Assembly (NCBI RefSeq): GCF_003463065.1 | Contig: NZ_QSCM01000009.1 | Coordinates: forward strand, 453 to 64,452 | DNA length: 64,000 nucleotides | Direction of reading: 5' to 3' | DNA from: Blautia sp. OF03-15BH | Lineage (GTDB): Bacteria > Bacillota > Clostridia > Lachnospirales > Lachnospiraceae | Shown here: positions 52,077 through 60,361 of the stretch, piece by piece | Numbering within the stretch: the first letter of the stretch is position 1 | Layout of the letters: the number at the start of each line of letters is the position of its first letter | Program-made: the position numbers and the translations under genes | Notes under the pieces: generated by a model | The model's input: the letters and a program-made list of their open reading frames with translations, nothing else | The model's database searches: none | Told to the model about the DNA's origin: nothing

Positions 52077-53016
52077 GACGCTCTCCCTCCTTTCCCGTAT
52101 AAAGCCAGCAGCGTACCTGATGGCCCTCCACCTCCAGCATCGGAGGCGTCTCCTTGCATTTTTCCTTGCAGAACCGGCAGCGAGGCGCATATTTGCAGCC
52201 GCCCTCGGCGTAGTCCTCGTGGGCCATGGCAAAGCCCTCGGAAAAATGAAGTCCGTTTTCCGGCATCGCCGCGATCATATCCTGTGTGTAAGGGTGCAGC
52301 GGATGCTCCAGAAGTTCCTTCGCAGAGGCGTACTCCACCTGGTTGGAAGCGTACATAACGGAGATGCTGTCGCTGATCTCCCGGGCAAAATTCAGGTCAT
52401 GGGTCACACAGAGCACAGCCTGGTCTTTCAGGCTGTGGAAAGCATCCACCACCATCTCGATGCGCTCCTCATCCAGTCCCTTGGTAGGCTCATCCGCCAG
52501 GATCATATCAGCTCCCGCGATGATGCCCATGGCGATCATGGCACGCTGCTTCATGCCGCCGCTGTAGGTGAAGGGATACTGAGCGGCCACCTCTTCCTCG
52601 TCACCGATGTGAAAACGCTTCATCAGCTTTACCGCCTCGGCGATGGCTTCTTTTTTTCCAATCTTCTGATGCTCGATCATGGGTTCCGCCACCTGAAAAC
52701 CAACGGTCAGAAGAGGATTCAGGCCGTTTCCGCTTCCCTGGGGCACATAGGAAATTCTGGTTCCGCGGATCTTGTCCAGCTGGCGGCGCTTCATCCGGAT
52801 CATGTCCTCCCCCTCGAAAAAGGCCTCGCCTGTGACGATGGCATTTTCCGGAAGGAGATGGAGGATTGCCAGAAGGAGAATACTTTTTCCACTTCCGGTT
52901 TCACCGACGATGCAGACTTTTTCTTTTTTATTCACCGTCAGGCTCACATTTTCCACTGCCTGGACCCCATGGCCGGAGGCAAAACGCACGGACACATTTT
53001 TTACGTCAAGAAGCAT
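52048..53016 (-). CDS. Peptide/nickel-type ABC transporter ATP-binding protein (DppD/OppD-like)
   Basis: A 322-residue ATPase with Walker A GETGSGKS, signature YSGGMKQRAMIAMG, Walker B MILADEPTKGLD. The C-terminal OppD-type domain is cysteine-rich (GCKYAPRCRFCKEKCKETPP). The ATG at 53016 starts right at the ABC fold and follows the permease stop by two bases. Confidence 0.93.
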   Translation of the reverse strand: MLLDVKNVSVRFASGHGVQAVENVSLTVNKKEKVCIVGETGSGKSILLLAILHLLPENAIVTGEAFFEGEDMIRMKRRQLDKIRGTRISYVPQGSGNGLNPLLTVGFQVAEPMIEHQKIGKKEAIAEAVKLMKRFHIGDEEEVAAQYPFTYSGGMKQRAMIAMGIIAGADMILADEPTKGLDEERIEMVVDAFHSLKDQAVLCVTHDLNFAREISDSISVMYASNQVEYASAKELLEHPLHPYTQDMIAAMPENGLHFSEGFAMAHEDYAEGGCKYAPRCRFCKEKCKETPPMLEVEGHQVRCWLYTGKEGERHASDNGKAL

Positions 53017-53017
53017 C

Positions 53018-53830
53018 TTACTCTCCTCCCTTCTTAATCTTTCCATAGTAGCCGATGAGCATAAAGCCCAGCACGCAGACGCAGATGCAGACGATAGGCG
53101 GCACATACCACCAGTACTGTTTTTTCATGATGCTGTTCCGGAAAAAGGCATAGTGAAGAACGCTTCCCCAGCTCTTCTCTCCGAATTCTCCCAGTCCCAG
53201 GAAGCTTAAGCCCGCCTCCGTCATCATGGCGCCGGAAATAGCCATGGCTCCTCTGGTCAGAATGATGTCCTTGATATTCGGCAGAATGTGTTTGAAAAGG
53301 ATCACCGCCGGGTGAACGCCCATCGTCTTTTCGATCTTGATGAAAGGCAGTTCTTTCAGCTGCATGACCCGGGCTCTTAAGATTCGCGCCGTACCGGTCC
53401 AGGCCGTGATGCTGATCGCGATGATCAGGCTCCATTTGCCGGGATTCAGGTAGGCAATCAGAAGAACTGTCAGAGGAAGACTTGGCACCGCCATGGCAAT
53501 ATTTGTAATGGCCGTGATAATCTTGTCTGCCAATCCGCCGAAATAACCGGATACCAGCGCCAGCACCGTTCCCACACCGGTCACGATGAAAGCGGCAAAA
53601 ATGCCAATATAGAGGGAAACTCTTGTGCCGTAAACCATCTCCGAGAAAATATCCTGGCCCACATCGTTGGTTCCCAGAATGTGCTCTTTGCTGGGCGGCA
53701 GATAGGACGCGATCATCTCTTTCGGGTCATAAGGGGCAATCACCGGAGCGAAAACAGCGATGATCAGGAAAAAAAGAATGATCAGAAGGCCTGCCGTAGC
53801 CGCCGCATTCAGACGAATTTTCTTATGCAT
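53018..53830 (-). CDS. Peptide/nickel-type ABC transporter permease (DppC-like)
   Basis: A 270-residue permease with six membrane segments. The N-terminal FAPVIAPYDPKEMI and GTNDVGQDIFSEMVYGTRVSL are typical of DppC/OppC. The ATPase-contact loop is around MGVHPAVILFKHILPN. The ATG at 53830 overlaps the other permease by 8 bases and follows GAGGG. Confidence 0.94.
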   Translation of the reverse strand: MHKKIRLNAAATAGLLIILFFLIIAVFAPVIAPYDPKEMIASYLPPSKEHILGTNDVGQDIFSEMVYGTRVSLYIGIFAAFIVTGVGTVLALVSGYFGGLADKIITAITNIAMAVPSLPLTVLLIAYLNPGKWSLIIAISITAWTGTARILRARVMQLKELPFIKIEKTMGVHPAVILFKHILPNIKDIILTRGAMAISGAMMTEAGLSFLGLGEFGEKSWGSVLHYAFFRNSIMKKQYWWYVPPIVCICVCVLGFMLIGYYGKIKKGGE

Positions 53831-54815
53831 CCTGAATTCCCTCCTCTCTGATTCTCGGATCGATGGCCGCGTTGACAATATCGCTGATCAGGTTTGCAAA
53901 AACCACCAGGGCCGCAGACAGAAGGAAACAGAACTGGGCTGTGGGGAAATCCCGGTTGGACACGGCATTATACAGGATCGTTCCCATTCCCTTCCAGCCA
54001 AAAACGACCTCAATGATCATGGAGCCGGAAAGAATACCGCCGAACTGCATACAGAAGGAAGTCGCATAAGGAACCATCGCATTTTTCATCACATGACGGA
54101 AAAGGACTTTTCTGGAGGGAAGACCTTTGGACTCCGCCGTCATGATGTACTCCTCGCTCCGCACCTGGGAAACTGCGCTCTTCATCAGCATGAAATCACC
54201 GGAAGTCCGGTAAAGAATCATGATAATCAGCGGCAGGAACATATGCTGGAGGATGCTCTGCACCCTCGCCATTCCTTCGACGCCCGGGGAGACCATTCCG
54301 TTGATGGGAAAAAGCTTCATCCGGTAGGCCAAAAAGATCAGCAGGATCAGACAGAAACAGTTTGAGGGGATCGTATTCACGATCAAAAGAATAGGCGTCA
54401 TAATCTTATCAAAGAGTTTTCCCGGCTTCCAGCCCGCAATAACTCCCAGAAGGGCTCCTAAAAGTCCGCCGATGATCCAGGTGGGAATCGACAGAAAAAG
54501 CGTCCATTTGCAGGCTTTGAGAACGTTGGAGACGACCGGTTTCTGGTTCGTATAAGAAGGACCGAAATCCATGGTCACAATGTTTTTCAGGTATTTTCCG
54601 TACTGCACCGGAAGGCTGTCATCCAGGCCGTACCTGGCAATGAGTTTGTTCAGGGTCTCCGGATCGTTATCCAGCAGATAATAATATTCCTCCTGGCCCA
54701 CCAGATGGATCACCGGATCTCCCGGCATGATATGTACCAGAAAAAAGCTGATGGTGATGATAACAAAGATCGTCACAAAGGCCGTCGCAATTTTCTGTGC
54801 GATATGACGGGTCAT
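53823..54815 (-). CDS. Peptide/nickel-type ABC transporter permease (DppB-like)
   Basis: A 330-residue permease. The start MTRHIAQKIATAFVTIFVII and HIMPGDPV are typical of DppB/OppB. The coupling loop is RKVLFRHVMKNAMVPYAT. It is 117 bases downstream of the binding-protein gene, with a terminator hairpin in between that probably lowers expression of the membrane subunits. Confidence 0.94.
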   Translation of the reverse strand: MTRHIAQKIATAFVTIFVIITISFFLVHIMPGDPVIHLVGQEEYYYLLDNDPETLNKLIARYGLDDSLPVQYGKYLKNIVTMDFGPSYTNQKPVVSNVLKACKWTLFLSIPTWIIGGLLGALLGVIAGWKPGKLFDKIMTPILLIVNTIPSNCFCLILLIFLAYRMKLFPINGMVSPGVEGMARVQSILQHMFLPLIIMILYRTSGDFMLMKSAVSQVRSEEYIMTAESKGLPSRKVLFRHVMKNAMVPYATSFCMQFGGILSGSMIIEVVFGWKGMGTILYNAVSNRDFPTAQFCFLLSAALVVFANLISDIVNAAIDPRIREEGIQDA

Positions 54816-54879
54816 AAACGATTTCTCCTTTCACATGAATCAGGGCGTTCTGTGCTTTCGCTTTTTCCCGCCCATACAG

Positions 54880-54911
54880 AAAAACCGCCGGAACCCTGAA
54901 AGTCCCGGCGG
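54880..54911 (-). terminator. Attenuating terminator after the binding-protein gene
   Basis: CCGCCGG (54885-54891) pairs with CCGGCGG (54905-54911), followed on the minus strand by TTTTTCTG. Located between the binding-protein gene and the permeases, a usual way to favour binding-protein expression. Confidence 0.75.
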
Positions 54912-54932
54912 CAAATGCTGTCTTTCTATAAA

Positions 54933-56612
54933 TTATTTCGCAGTCAGGCGATACCAGGTTGTCGCATGAACAGTACCCCAGGACGGATAGTTCTCCCATC
55001 CGGTATATTTATCGGTACGATAGGGGAAGAAAGCAGTCTCCCAGCACAGAGCCTCTGCTGCCATGGTATCTGCCACATACTTCTGAAGCTTCTGATTATT
55101 TTCGATATACTGCTCGTCATTGACAGCCTGTGTCATTGCATAGTAGGTATCACGGAAGCTGTCATCGCGGATGGTTCCCCAGAGCCAGGAGCTCTCGCCG
55201 TCTCTCAGCTCGCCCATGAAGTAACGGAAAGCGGTGCTGTAGGAAGCCATTCCGGAAGTGGTCAGAGTGATGGAGATATCATAGTTTCCTTTGGTAACGG
55301 TATCTTCCCAAACTTCGCTGTTGGAAAGGCTGTCGTTATCCACATGGTTCTTAATGCCAACTTTGTCCAGGCTGTTCATGATAACCTCTGCGATACGGTT
55401 TCTCATATCCATGGATTTGGAGCTGTACTGCGGGATCACAGTCAGATCCATCTGGCTTCCGTCCGGAAGCTCACGGTAACCGTCGCCGTCCACATCTTTG
55501 TAGCCAGCTTCATCCAGCATCTCGGCTGCCTTGTCAGCGTCAAATTCCAGAGAACCGATGCTCTCGTCGTATCCTTTGCAGGAAGGCGGAATCACACCTT
55601 TTCCCGGAACCTTTCCGTACTCGCCGTTGATGGTGGTTGCCAGCTGATTGTAATCGATTGCATAGGAAGCAGCCTCACGGAAAGCCTGATCATTTCCCGG
55701 AGCTCTGTCTTTACCATACTCCATCTGGTAGCAGCCGGTGAAATCGCTCTCGCCGAGGTCGAGATCCGGTGTACCCTGAACGGTGTCGATGACGTCAGCG
55801 TCGATCGGGTTTGCATAGTTATACATGGTATCGATCTCGCCGTTCATCATAGCCATCATCAGAGTGGTCTCGTCAGAATAGCTCTGTACGGTTACTTTAT
55901 CAACGGTGATCTCGCCTAAGAAATCGTTCTCCGGAACAGCCTCATAATAGGAAACCTGAGCGTCGGAATCGTAGGAAACCAGTTTGTAGGGACCACAGCC
56001 GATGGCTGCTTCCGGTCCGTCCAGAGTGGTCGGATCATCAATGCCCTCCCAGATATGCTTTGCGTATACGCAGGAATTGTTGTTGCAGGAAGAATTGATC
56101 CAGTAATAAGCATCCGGCTCAGAGAAGATCAGAGATGCACTGTCATCACCGGTTACTTTTACTTCTGTAAGATTCTGAAGGCTTCCGTTCTTCCTCACAT
56201 CTCTCATATATTCGAAGGTGAATACCACATCATCCATGGTTACCGGCTCGCCATCATGCCATACAGCGTCCAGCGGAATTGTGAAATCGATCTGTTTTCC
56301 ATCCTCGGAGATCTCAAAGGATTTCCAGAAATAGGGCTGCAGATTGTTGTTCTCATCGCGGTATACGAAGTCACCCTGGGTAAAGCCATTGTAGTTCATA
56401 CGTCCGAAAGCGTCGGTCTGGGTCAGGGAGTTGAATACGTTCTGATCTGCGATGGTTCCAACGATCAGATTCTCTACATGGTTGCCAGTGCTCTCGCTGA
56501 CTGCCTCGGTCTCGGTCTCTGTGGATGTCTCTGCTGCAAATACGCTCTGTCCCGGCAGCATGGTCAGGCACATAGCCAGACTCAGCAGCAGACTTACGGT
56601 CTTCTTTTTCAT
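54933..56612 (-). CDS. Peptide/nickel-type ABC transporter substrate-binding protein
   Basis: A 559-residue solute-binding family 5 protein. The signal peptide ends near GQSVFAAE (about residue 26) and is followed by an acidic Thr/Glu-rich linker (TSTETETEAVSEST). There is no lipobox Cys. Family features are GDFVYRDENNNLQPYFWKSF, VWHDGEPVTMDDVVFTFEY and FREAASYAIDYNQLAT. First gene of the five-gene importer. Substrate could be peptides, nickel or other small solutes. Confidence 0.92.
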   Translation of the reverse strand: MKKKTVSLLLSLAMCLTMLPGQSVFAAETSTETETEAVSESTGNHVENLIVGTIADQNVFNSLTQTDAFGRMNYNGFTQGDFVYRDENNNLQPYFWKSFEISEDGKQIDFTIPLDAVWHDGEPVTMDDVVFTFEYMRDVRKNGSLQNLTEVKVTGDDSASLIFSEPDAYYWINSSCNNNSCVYAKHIWEGIDDPTTLDGPEAAIGCGPYKLVSYDSDAQVSYYEAVPENDFLGEITVDKVTVQSYSDETTLMMAMMNGEIDTMYNYANPIDADVIDTVQGTPDLDLGESDFTGCYQMEYGKDRAPGNDQAFREAASYAIDYNQLATTINGEYGKVPGKGVIPPSCKGYDESIGSLEFDADKAAEMLDEAGYKDVDGDGYRELPDGSQMDLTVIPQYSSKSMDMRNRIAEVIMNSLDKVGIKNHVDNDSLSNSEVWEDTVTKGNYDISITLTTSGMASYSTAFRYFMGELRDGESSWLWGTIRDDSFRDTYYAMTQAVNDEQYIENNQKLQKYVADTMAAEALCWETAFFPYRTDKYTGWENYPSWGTVHATTWYRLTAK

Positions 56613-57170
56613 TTGTTTCCTCCTTAAATGCTAGGTATAGTAGGTACAAAATGCTTACCGGATTGCTCCGCTGCAAAGCAGCTCCCGCAATCCTCTCCCC
56701 GCCATTCGCATATCGCGAAGCTTCGCTCCGCTTTTATGCTCATGTCGGGCGGGTCTCAAGGTCTTGCACACCTCTGTGCAAGCACAGGCGTGCAAGGACT
56801 TTTCGACCCTATAAGCACAAAAAAGTGCCTGGAAGAATTTTCCAGACACACAGAACCAAAAGAGACGTCAGATCGACCTTCATCCGTCTCTTTGGAACAT
56901 GCATCAGTCTTCCATTGAAACGGATACATCTCAAAATCAAAGGGGAGGTCTTCTGGCTCGGGGTCAGCCTCCTGGTCTTCCTTCTCAGCTTTCGCCAATG
57001 GCTATTGACCATTCGTCACCCTTACAGCAGCAAGGACTGCCGCAGATTCACACTGCGTTCCCTTTTCCCTTCGATCTATTCACTTTTTTCCTTTCGCCGA
57101 AAAGACCGGCTCTGCTTTGTAGTATAGCACACAAAAAACAAAATGCAAGAACATTCTGTCATTTTATTTT
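56613..57170. other. Intergenic region without a supported gene
   Basis: A 558-base gap between the binding-protein gene and the MYG1-family gene. It holds the dispersed repeat at 56662-56685, an inverted repeat around CTTGCAC/GTGCAAG (about 56762-56797), and a hairpin AAGAGACG/CGTCTCTT (about 56858-56885) that could end the MYG1 transcript. Short plus-strand frames here have unusual composition and no ribosome binding sites. Confidence 0.5.
56662..56685. repeat. Dispersed 24-bp intergenic repeat, copy 2
   Basis: Identical over 24 bases to 41758-41781, in the same orientation. Both copies lie between genes. Confidence 0.6.
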
Positions 57171-58403
57171 TTATGAACCAGAAGGTATTTTTATGAGTAA
57201 TTTTCTTTCCTCTTTTTTAATCATCGTCAGCACCGGCACATGTTTTTTCCGCAGGGCATGGACGACCGGATAGGTGTAAAATACCTCCCCTTCCACATAG
57301 ACCGCCTCGGGCTTTTCTTTCAGAATCGCCTTCACCTGGGCTTTAATCCGGTTCTTCCATTCCTGCTTTTCCATAGCCACTTCGGTGAAAATCCCATCTT
57401 CATTAAGTTCCGGAAGCTCCGGCAACGCCATCCGGACAATCTTCACTCCCGTCAGACCCGGAAGCTTTTGAAGAAGTGCCTCCGCTTCCTCTCCTCCCCC
57501 AAAGTTTACGAGAACCGGAGCCTCGTGAAACTCCGCCAGGCTGATTTTTGCCGCCTGAACCGCCTCCTCCAGCGTCTCCGTGGTCATGAGAAAACCGCCT
57601 TTGTGACAGAACACTGCCCCTGCAATGCCGGAAGCTGCCTCCAACTCCTCATTTTCCAGGCCCAGCCATGCCGGAGGAAAACTGCACTTATAATTCAGGG
57701 AATATTCCCGTTTCTGAGGCTGAATGCAGTAGCCGCCCCGGTTGGAGGGAAAGATCACAAAAGCGATCTCCGTCTCGGAGAGATGCTTCTGGCAGGGCAC
57801 AAATTCCGGCAGAATCAGAATCTGTCGATTCTCCGCGGGGATTTTTCCAGCTTTGATAGCCCGCTCCTGTTCCGCCAGGATCTCCTCCACCCGACGGTCC
57901 GCCCGCTCATTTCCGCGGCAGCGCTCAAATTTGTTTTCCAGGATCATCCCGGCCACGCTCACCGCCTGGAAAAAAGCCTCATCCGTGCCTCCCTCCGCGT
58001 CCCAGGCCGGATTGAAATTGCCAATGAGAGACGCCAGCTCATTTTTCTCCCCGGTGTTGTCATTATTGTCCAGAGGCTGAACGAAGGTCTCGTCAAAAGA
58101 AAGCGCCAGTTCTTCGCCTAAAATCTCCGCCCCCAGCGCCTCCCAGAGAAGGCCGAAGGCCGCGTAGGGCACGCCGTTTTCCCGAATCCGGCTGTCCTTC
58201 TGGTGATGGTCGTAAGCGCCTCTTCCGATGTCAAAGACAATGCCGTCAAAATCTTCCGGCACCTGATTTCCCCTGCTGATCTGAATCTCCGGGTTCAGGT
58301 ACAGGAGAAGGGCCGCGGAAAACACGTCGTCCGCGTGAAATTTTCCCCCATGGGTGAAGGCTTTCGCGTCTTTTTTTCTGATCTCATTTAATAACTGATT
58401 CAT
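57171..58403 (-). CDS. MYG1-family protein with C-terminal extension
   Basis: A 410-residue protein. The N-terminal 300 residues match the MYG1/DHH-related family: FTHGGKFHADDVFSAALLLYL, then RGAYDHHQKDSRIRENGVPYA, QPLDNNDN and the later FPSNRGGYCIQPQ. Human and yeast members are 3'-5' RNA exonucleases. About 110 extra residues at the C-terminus (from EAPVLVNFGGG to KIPSGS) have an alpha/beta pattern with VYVEGEVFYTYPVVHALRKK. I do not recognise this domain. Stands alone. Confidence 0.85.
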   Translation of the reverse strand: MNQLLNEIRKKDAKAFTHGGKFHADDVFSAALLLYLNPEIQISRGNQVPEDFDGIVFDIGRGAYDHHQKDSRIRENGVPYAAFGLLWEALGAEILGEELALSFDETFVQPLDNNDNTGEKNELASLIGNFNPAWDAEGGTDEAFFQAVSVAGMILENKFERCRGNERADRRVEEILAEQERAIKAGKIPAENRQILILPEFVPCQKHLSETEIAFVIFPSNRGGYCIQPQKREYSLNYKCSFPPAWLGLENEELEAASGIAGAVFCHKGGFLMTTETLEEAVQAAKISLAEFHEAPVLVNFGGGEEAEALLQKLPGLTGVKIVRMALPELPELNEDGIFTEVAMEKQEWKNRIKAQVKAILKEKPEAVYVEGEVFYTYPVVHALRKKHVPVLTMIKKEERKLLIKIPSGS

Positions 58404-58465
58404 GATCCATTCCTTCCATAGATAAGTTCAGGGACCCGGCGCATCTGCTCAGGTCCCTGTGTTTT

Positions 58466-59416
58466 TTATTTCAGATATACAGCGTTCGTTCCCGCAAATT
58501 TTCCTTTTCCGTCCCGGATCTGGATCCGCACCCAGGCATCCTTTCCGTTCAGCGGAAACTCTACTTCCGCGATGGTCTCCCCTTTCGGAGCCAGTTTCTT
58601 GTAGCAGGCACGGCTGTCCGTCACCACAAAAATTTTCTCCACCGGAGAAGTTTTTACCTTCAGCACACCGTCCTCAATCTTCGCCTCGTGGATCTCTGGA
58701 GCCATGGAGAAATAGAAATTTCCCTCTTTCATGGCTTTGATCACAGCCTCATAGGTCAGTTCCGAGGCTTTGATCTGAATAAAGCCGCCGAAGGAATCGC
58801 ACATGGGATCTGTCACAGGAAAAATGTTGTGGTTATCGTCGGTAGCCACGGTGAAAAGCTTCTGCCCGCTCCGGAGCATCTCGTCGTAGCTCTGGGGATT
58901 AAAACCGTAGAGACCGTCGTGCTCGCAGCCATGGTTGTAGATCTCCATGGCCCAGAGTCCCTCGAAATCCTTGTAATCGTCATAATTCTGCAAAGACCAG
59001 TAGGGATGATTGTAGCAGCACAGGAAACCTGCCTCCGTCCGCTCCTTTATGTAAGCGTTCTGTCCGGCCATATCCTCGTAGACATAGGTCGGCAGCGGGA
59101 ACTCTTTTCCCTCCTCCGGATGCTCGTCGTAGAAATTCAGATGATAGCATTTGGCATGAGGCCAGCCGCCGCATTTTTCCGGATTCTCGGAAACATCCAC
59201 CTCAATACCTGCCAGCGCGATGAAATTTTCATCCGTCAGCTCCGGATGGCAGCCATAGGTCCGGTGATCTGTGAACGCCACGATGGAATAGCCTCTTTTC
59301 TGGTACTCTTCCTTGATCTGTTCCTTGGTCAGTTTTCCATCGGAGATCACAGTATGACAGTGCAGATTTGCCTTGTAAAATTTACCCTCTCCCGGGAAAA
59401 AATCATAATCCTTCAT
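58466..59416 (-). CDS. PHP-domain phosphoesterase
   Basis: A 316-residue protein with PHP metal-binding motifs NLHCHTVISDG (residues about 17-27), VAFTDHRTYGCHPEL, LAGIEVDVS, CYNHPYW and FTVATDDNHN. The last 80 residues form a beta-rich tail. Related proteins are metal-dependent phosphatases or nucleases; the substrate is unknown. No signal peptide. Confidence 0.85.
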   Translation of the reverse strand: MKDYDFFPGEGKFYKANLHCHTVISDGKLTKEQIKEEYQKRGYSIVAFTDHRTYGCHPELTDENFIALAGIEVDVSENPEKCGGWPHAKCYHLNFYDEHPEEGKEFPLPTYVYEDMAGQNAYIKERTEAGFLCCYNHPYWSLQNYDDYKDFEGLWAMEIYNHGCEHDGLYGFNPQSYDEMLRSGQKLFTVATDDNHNIFPVTDPMCDSFGGFIQIKASELTYEAVIKAMKEGNFYFSMAPEIHEAKIEDGVLKVKTSPVEKIFVVTDSRACYKKLAPKGETIAEVEFPLNGKDAWVRIQIRDGKGKFAGTNAVYLK

Positions 59417-59445
59417 TTACTTGCCCTCCATACATCAGGATGGGT

Positions 59446-59658
59446 CTATTGTACCACAGAATGAAGAGCTGCGGCATACTTTCTTTTCCGTTCTTCCATT
59501 TTTCCTTCCTGGAAAAAATCTCCTCTTTTGCAGTAACGGTTGATGGGTTCATGGGAAAACATATACAGCCGGTTGACTTTTTCCCCGAGAAGGCCCTCGG
59601 GATCGTCAATGACCGGTGCTCCGGGCCAGATTGCCGCCCTTCTTAAATAATCTTCCAT
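59446..59658 (-). CDS. Small hypothetical protein
   Basis: A 70-residue protein beginning MEDYLRRAAIWPGAPVIDDPEG. The ATG is 6 bases after the HAD gene stop, which suggests co-translation. Sequence is mixed and polar, with no membrane segment. Family not recognised. Confidence 0.5.
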   Translation of the reverse strand: MEDYLRRAAIWPGAPVIDDPEGLLGEKVNRLYMFSHEPINRYCKRGDFFQEGKMEERKRKYAAALHSVVQ

Positions 59659-59664
59659 CCGTTA

Positions 59665-60210
59665 TCACCAGCCTAACTGCTTCTTATTCTCCATCTGCTT
59701 ATCCAGCATCTCGATGAGTGCTGGGATTTCACTGGGATCACAGACCACATAATCCGGCGTTTCCTCCTCATTTTCCGGCTTCATCCGGTACCGGGGACTG
59801 TAACCTGCCAGCACGGAAGTAATTCCCATTCGGTTGGCTCCGACGATATCACGCTCCAGGTTATTTCCGATCATAATTATATACTTTTTGTCCGCCTCTT
59901 CAAGGTTCATTTTCTCCATGGCCGTCTTAAACATTTCTCCGGCCGGTTTGCAGACACCTACAGTCTCAGAGATTGCGCGCACCTCGAAATAAGTCTCCAT
60001 CTCGTGCTGCTGATAAATATTATCAAAGGATTCCACCAGGCCGTCCGCCACCAGAGCCACCCGGAAACCCGCATTTTTCAGCTGAAAAAGGACTTCTTTG
60101 ATTCCCGTAAAAAATTCTGCATGATCTACAACGTCACCTTTTATTCTCACCTCGGTGGATTCATCCACCAGCGTATCTCCACTGTCCAGAAAAATAATCG
60201 CATTTCTCAT
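59665..60210 (-). CDS. HAD-superfamily hydrolase
   Basis: A 181-residue HAD phosphatase. Motif I is FLDSGDTLVDE with the nucleophile Asp9 but Gly at the usual second Asp position, as in several HAD subgroups. Motif II is VALVADGL, motif III CKPAGEMFKTAM and motif IV MIGNNLERDIVGANRMG. Substrate unknown. It is followed immediately by the 70-residue gene. Confidence 0.88.
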   Translation of the reverse strand: MRNAIIFLDSGDTLVDESTEVRIKGDVVDHAEFFTGIKEVLFQLKNAGFRVALVADGLVESFDNIYQQHEMETYFEVRAISETVGVCKPAGEMFKTAMEKMNLEEADKKYIIMIGNNLERDIVGANRMGITSVLAGYSPRYRMKPENEEETPDYVVCDPSEIPALIEMLDKQMENKKQLGW

Positions 60211-60308
60211 GATTTTTTACCCCTTTCTTTCTGTTATTATAACAGGCCTACGGGGTTTTTTTCTATACATGAATATGCCGAATTTATATATTTTTGTAAC
60301 CTTCCATT

Positions 60309-60361
60309 TCAAAAAAAGACCATGTCCCCGGATCTCTTCTGATCTGAAAACATGGTCTTTT
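60309..60361 (-). terminator. Terminator of the hybrid kinase gene
   Basis: AAGACCATGT and ACATGGTCTT (60316-60325, 60350-60359) form a perfect stem, followed on the minus strand by a run of T residues, directly after the stop codon. Confidence 0.88.

Noticed and set aside
56899..57273. 124-codon plus-strand frame between the binding-protein and MYG1 genes
   Set aside because: Biased composition, no ribosome binding site, and it runs into the antisense of the MYG1-family gene.
58420..58450. Hairpin with CAGGGACC/GGTCCCTG between the MYG1 and PHP genes
   Set aside because: The T run is on the plus strand, where no gene ends, so I do not call it a terminator for either minus-strand gene.
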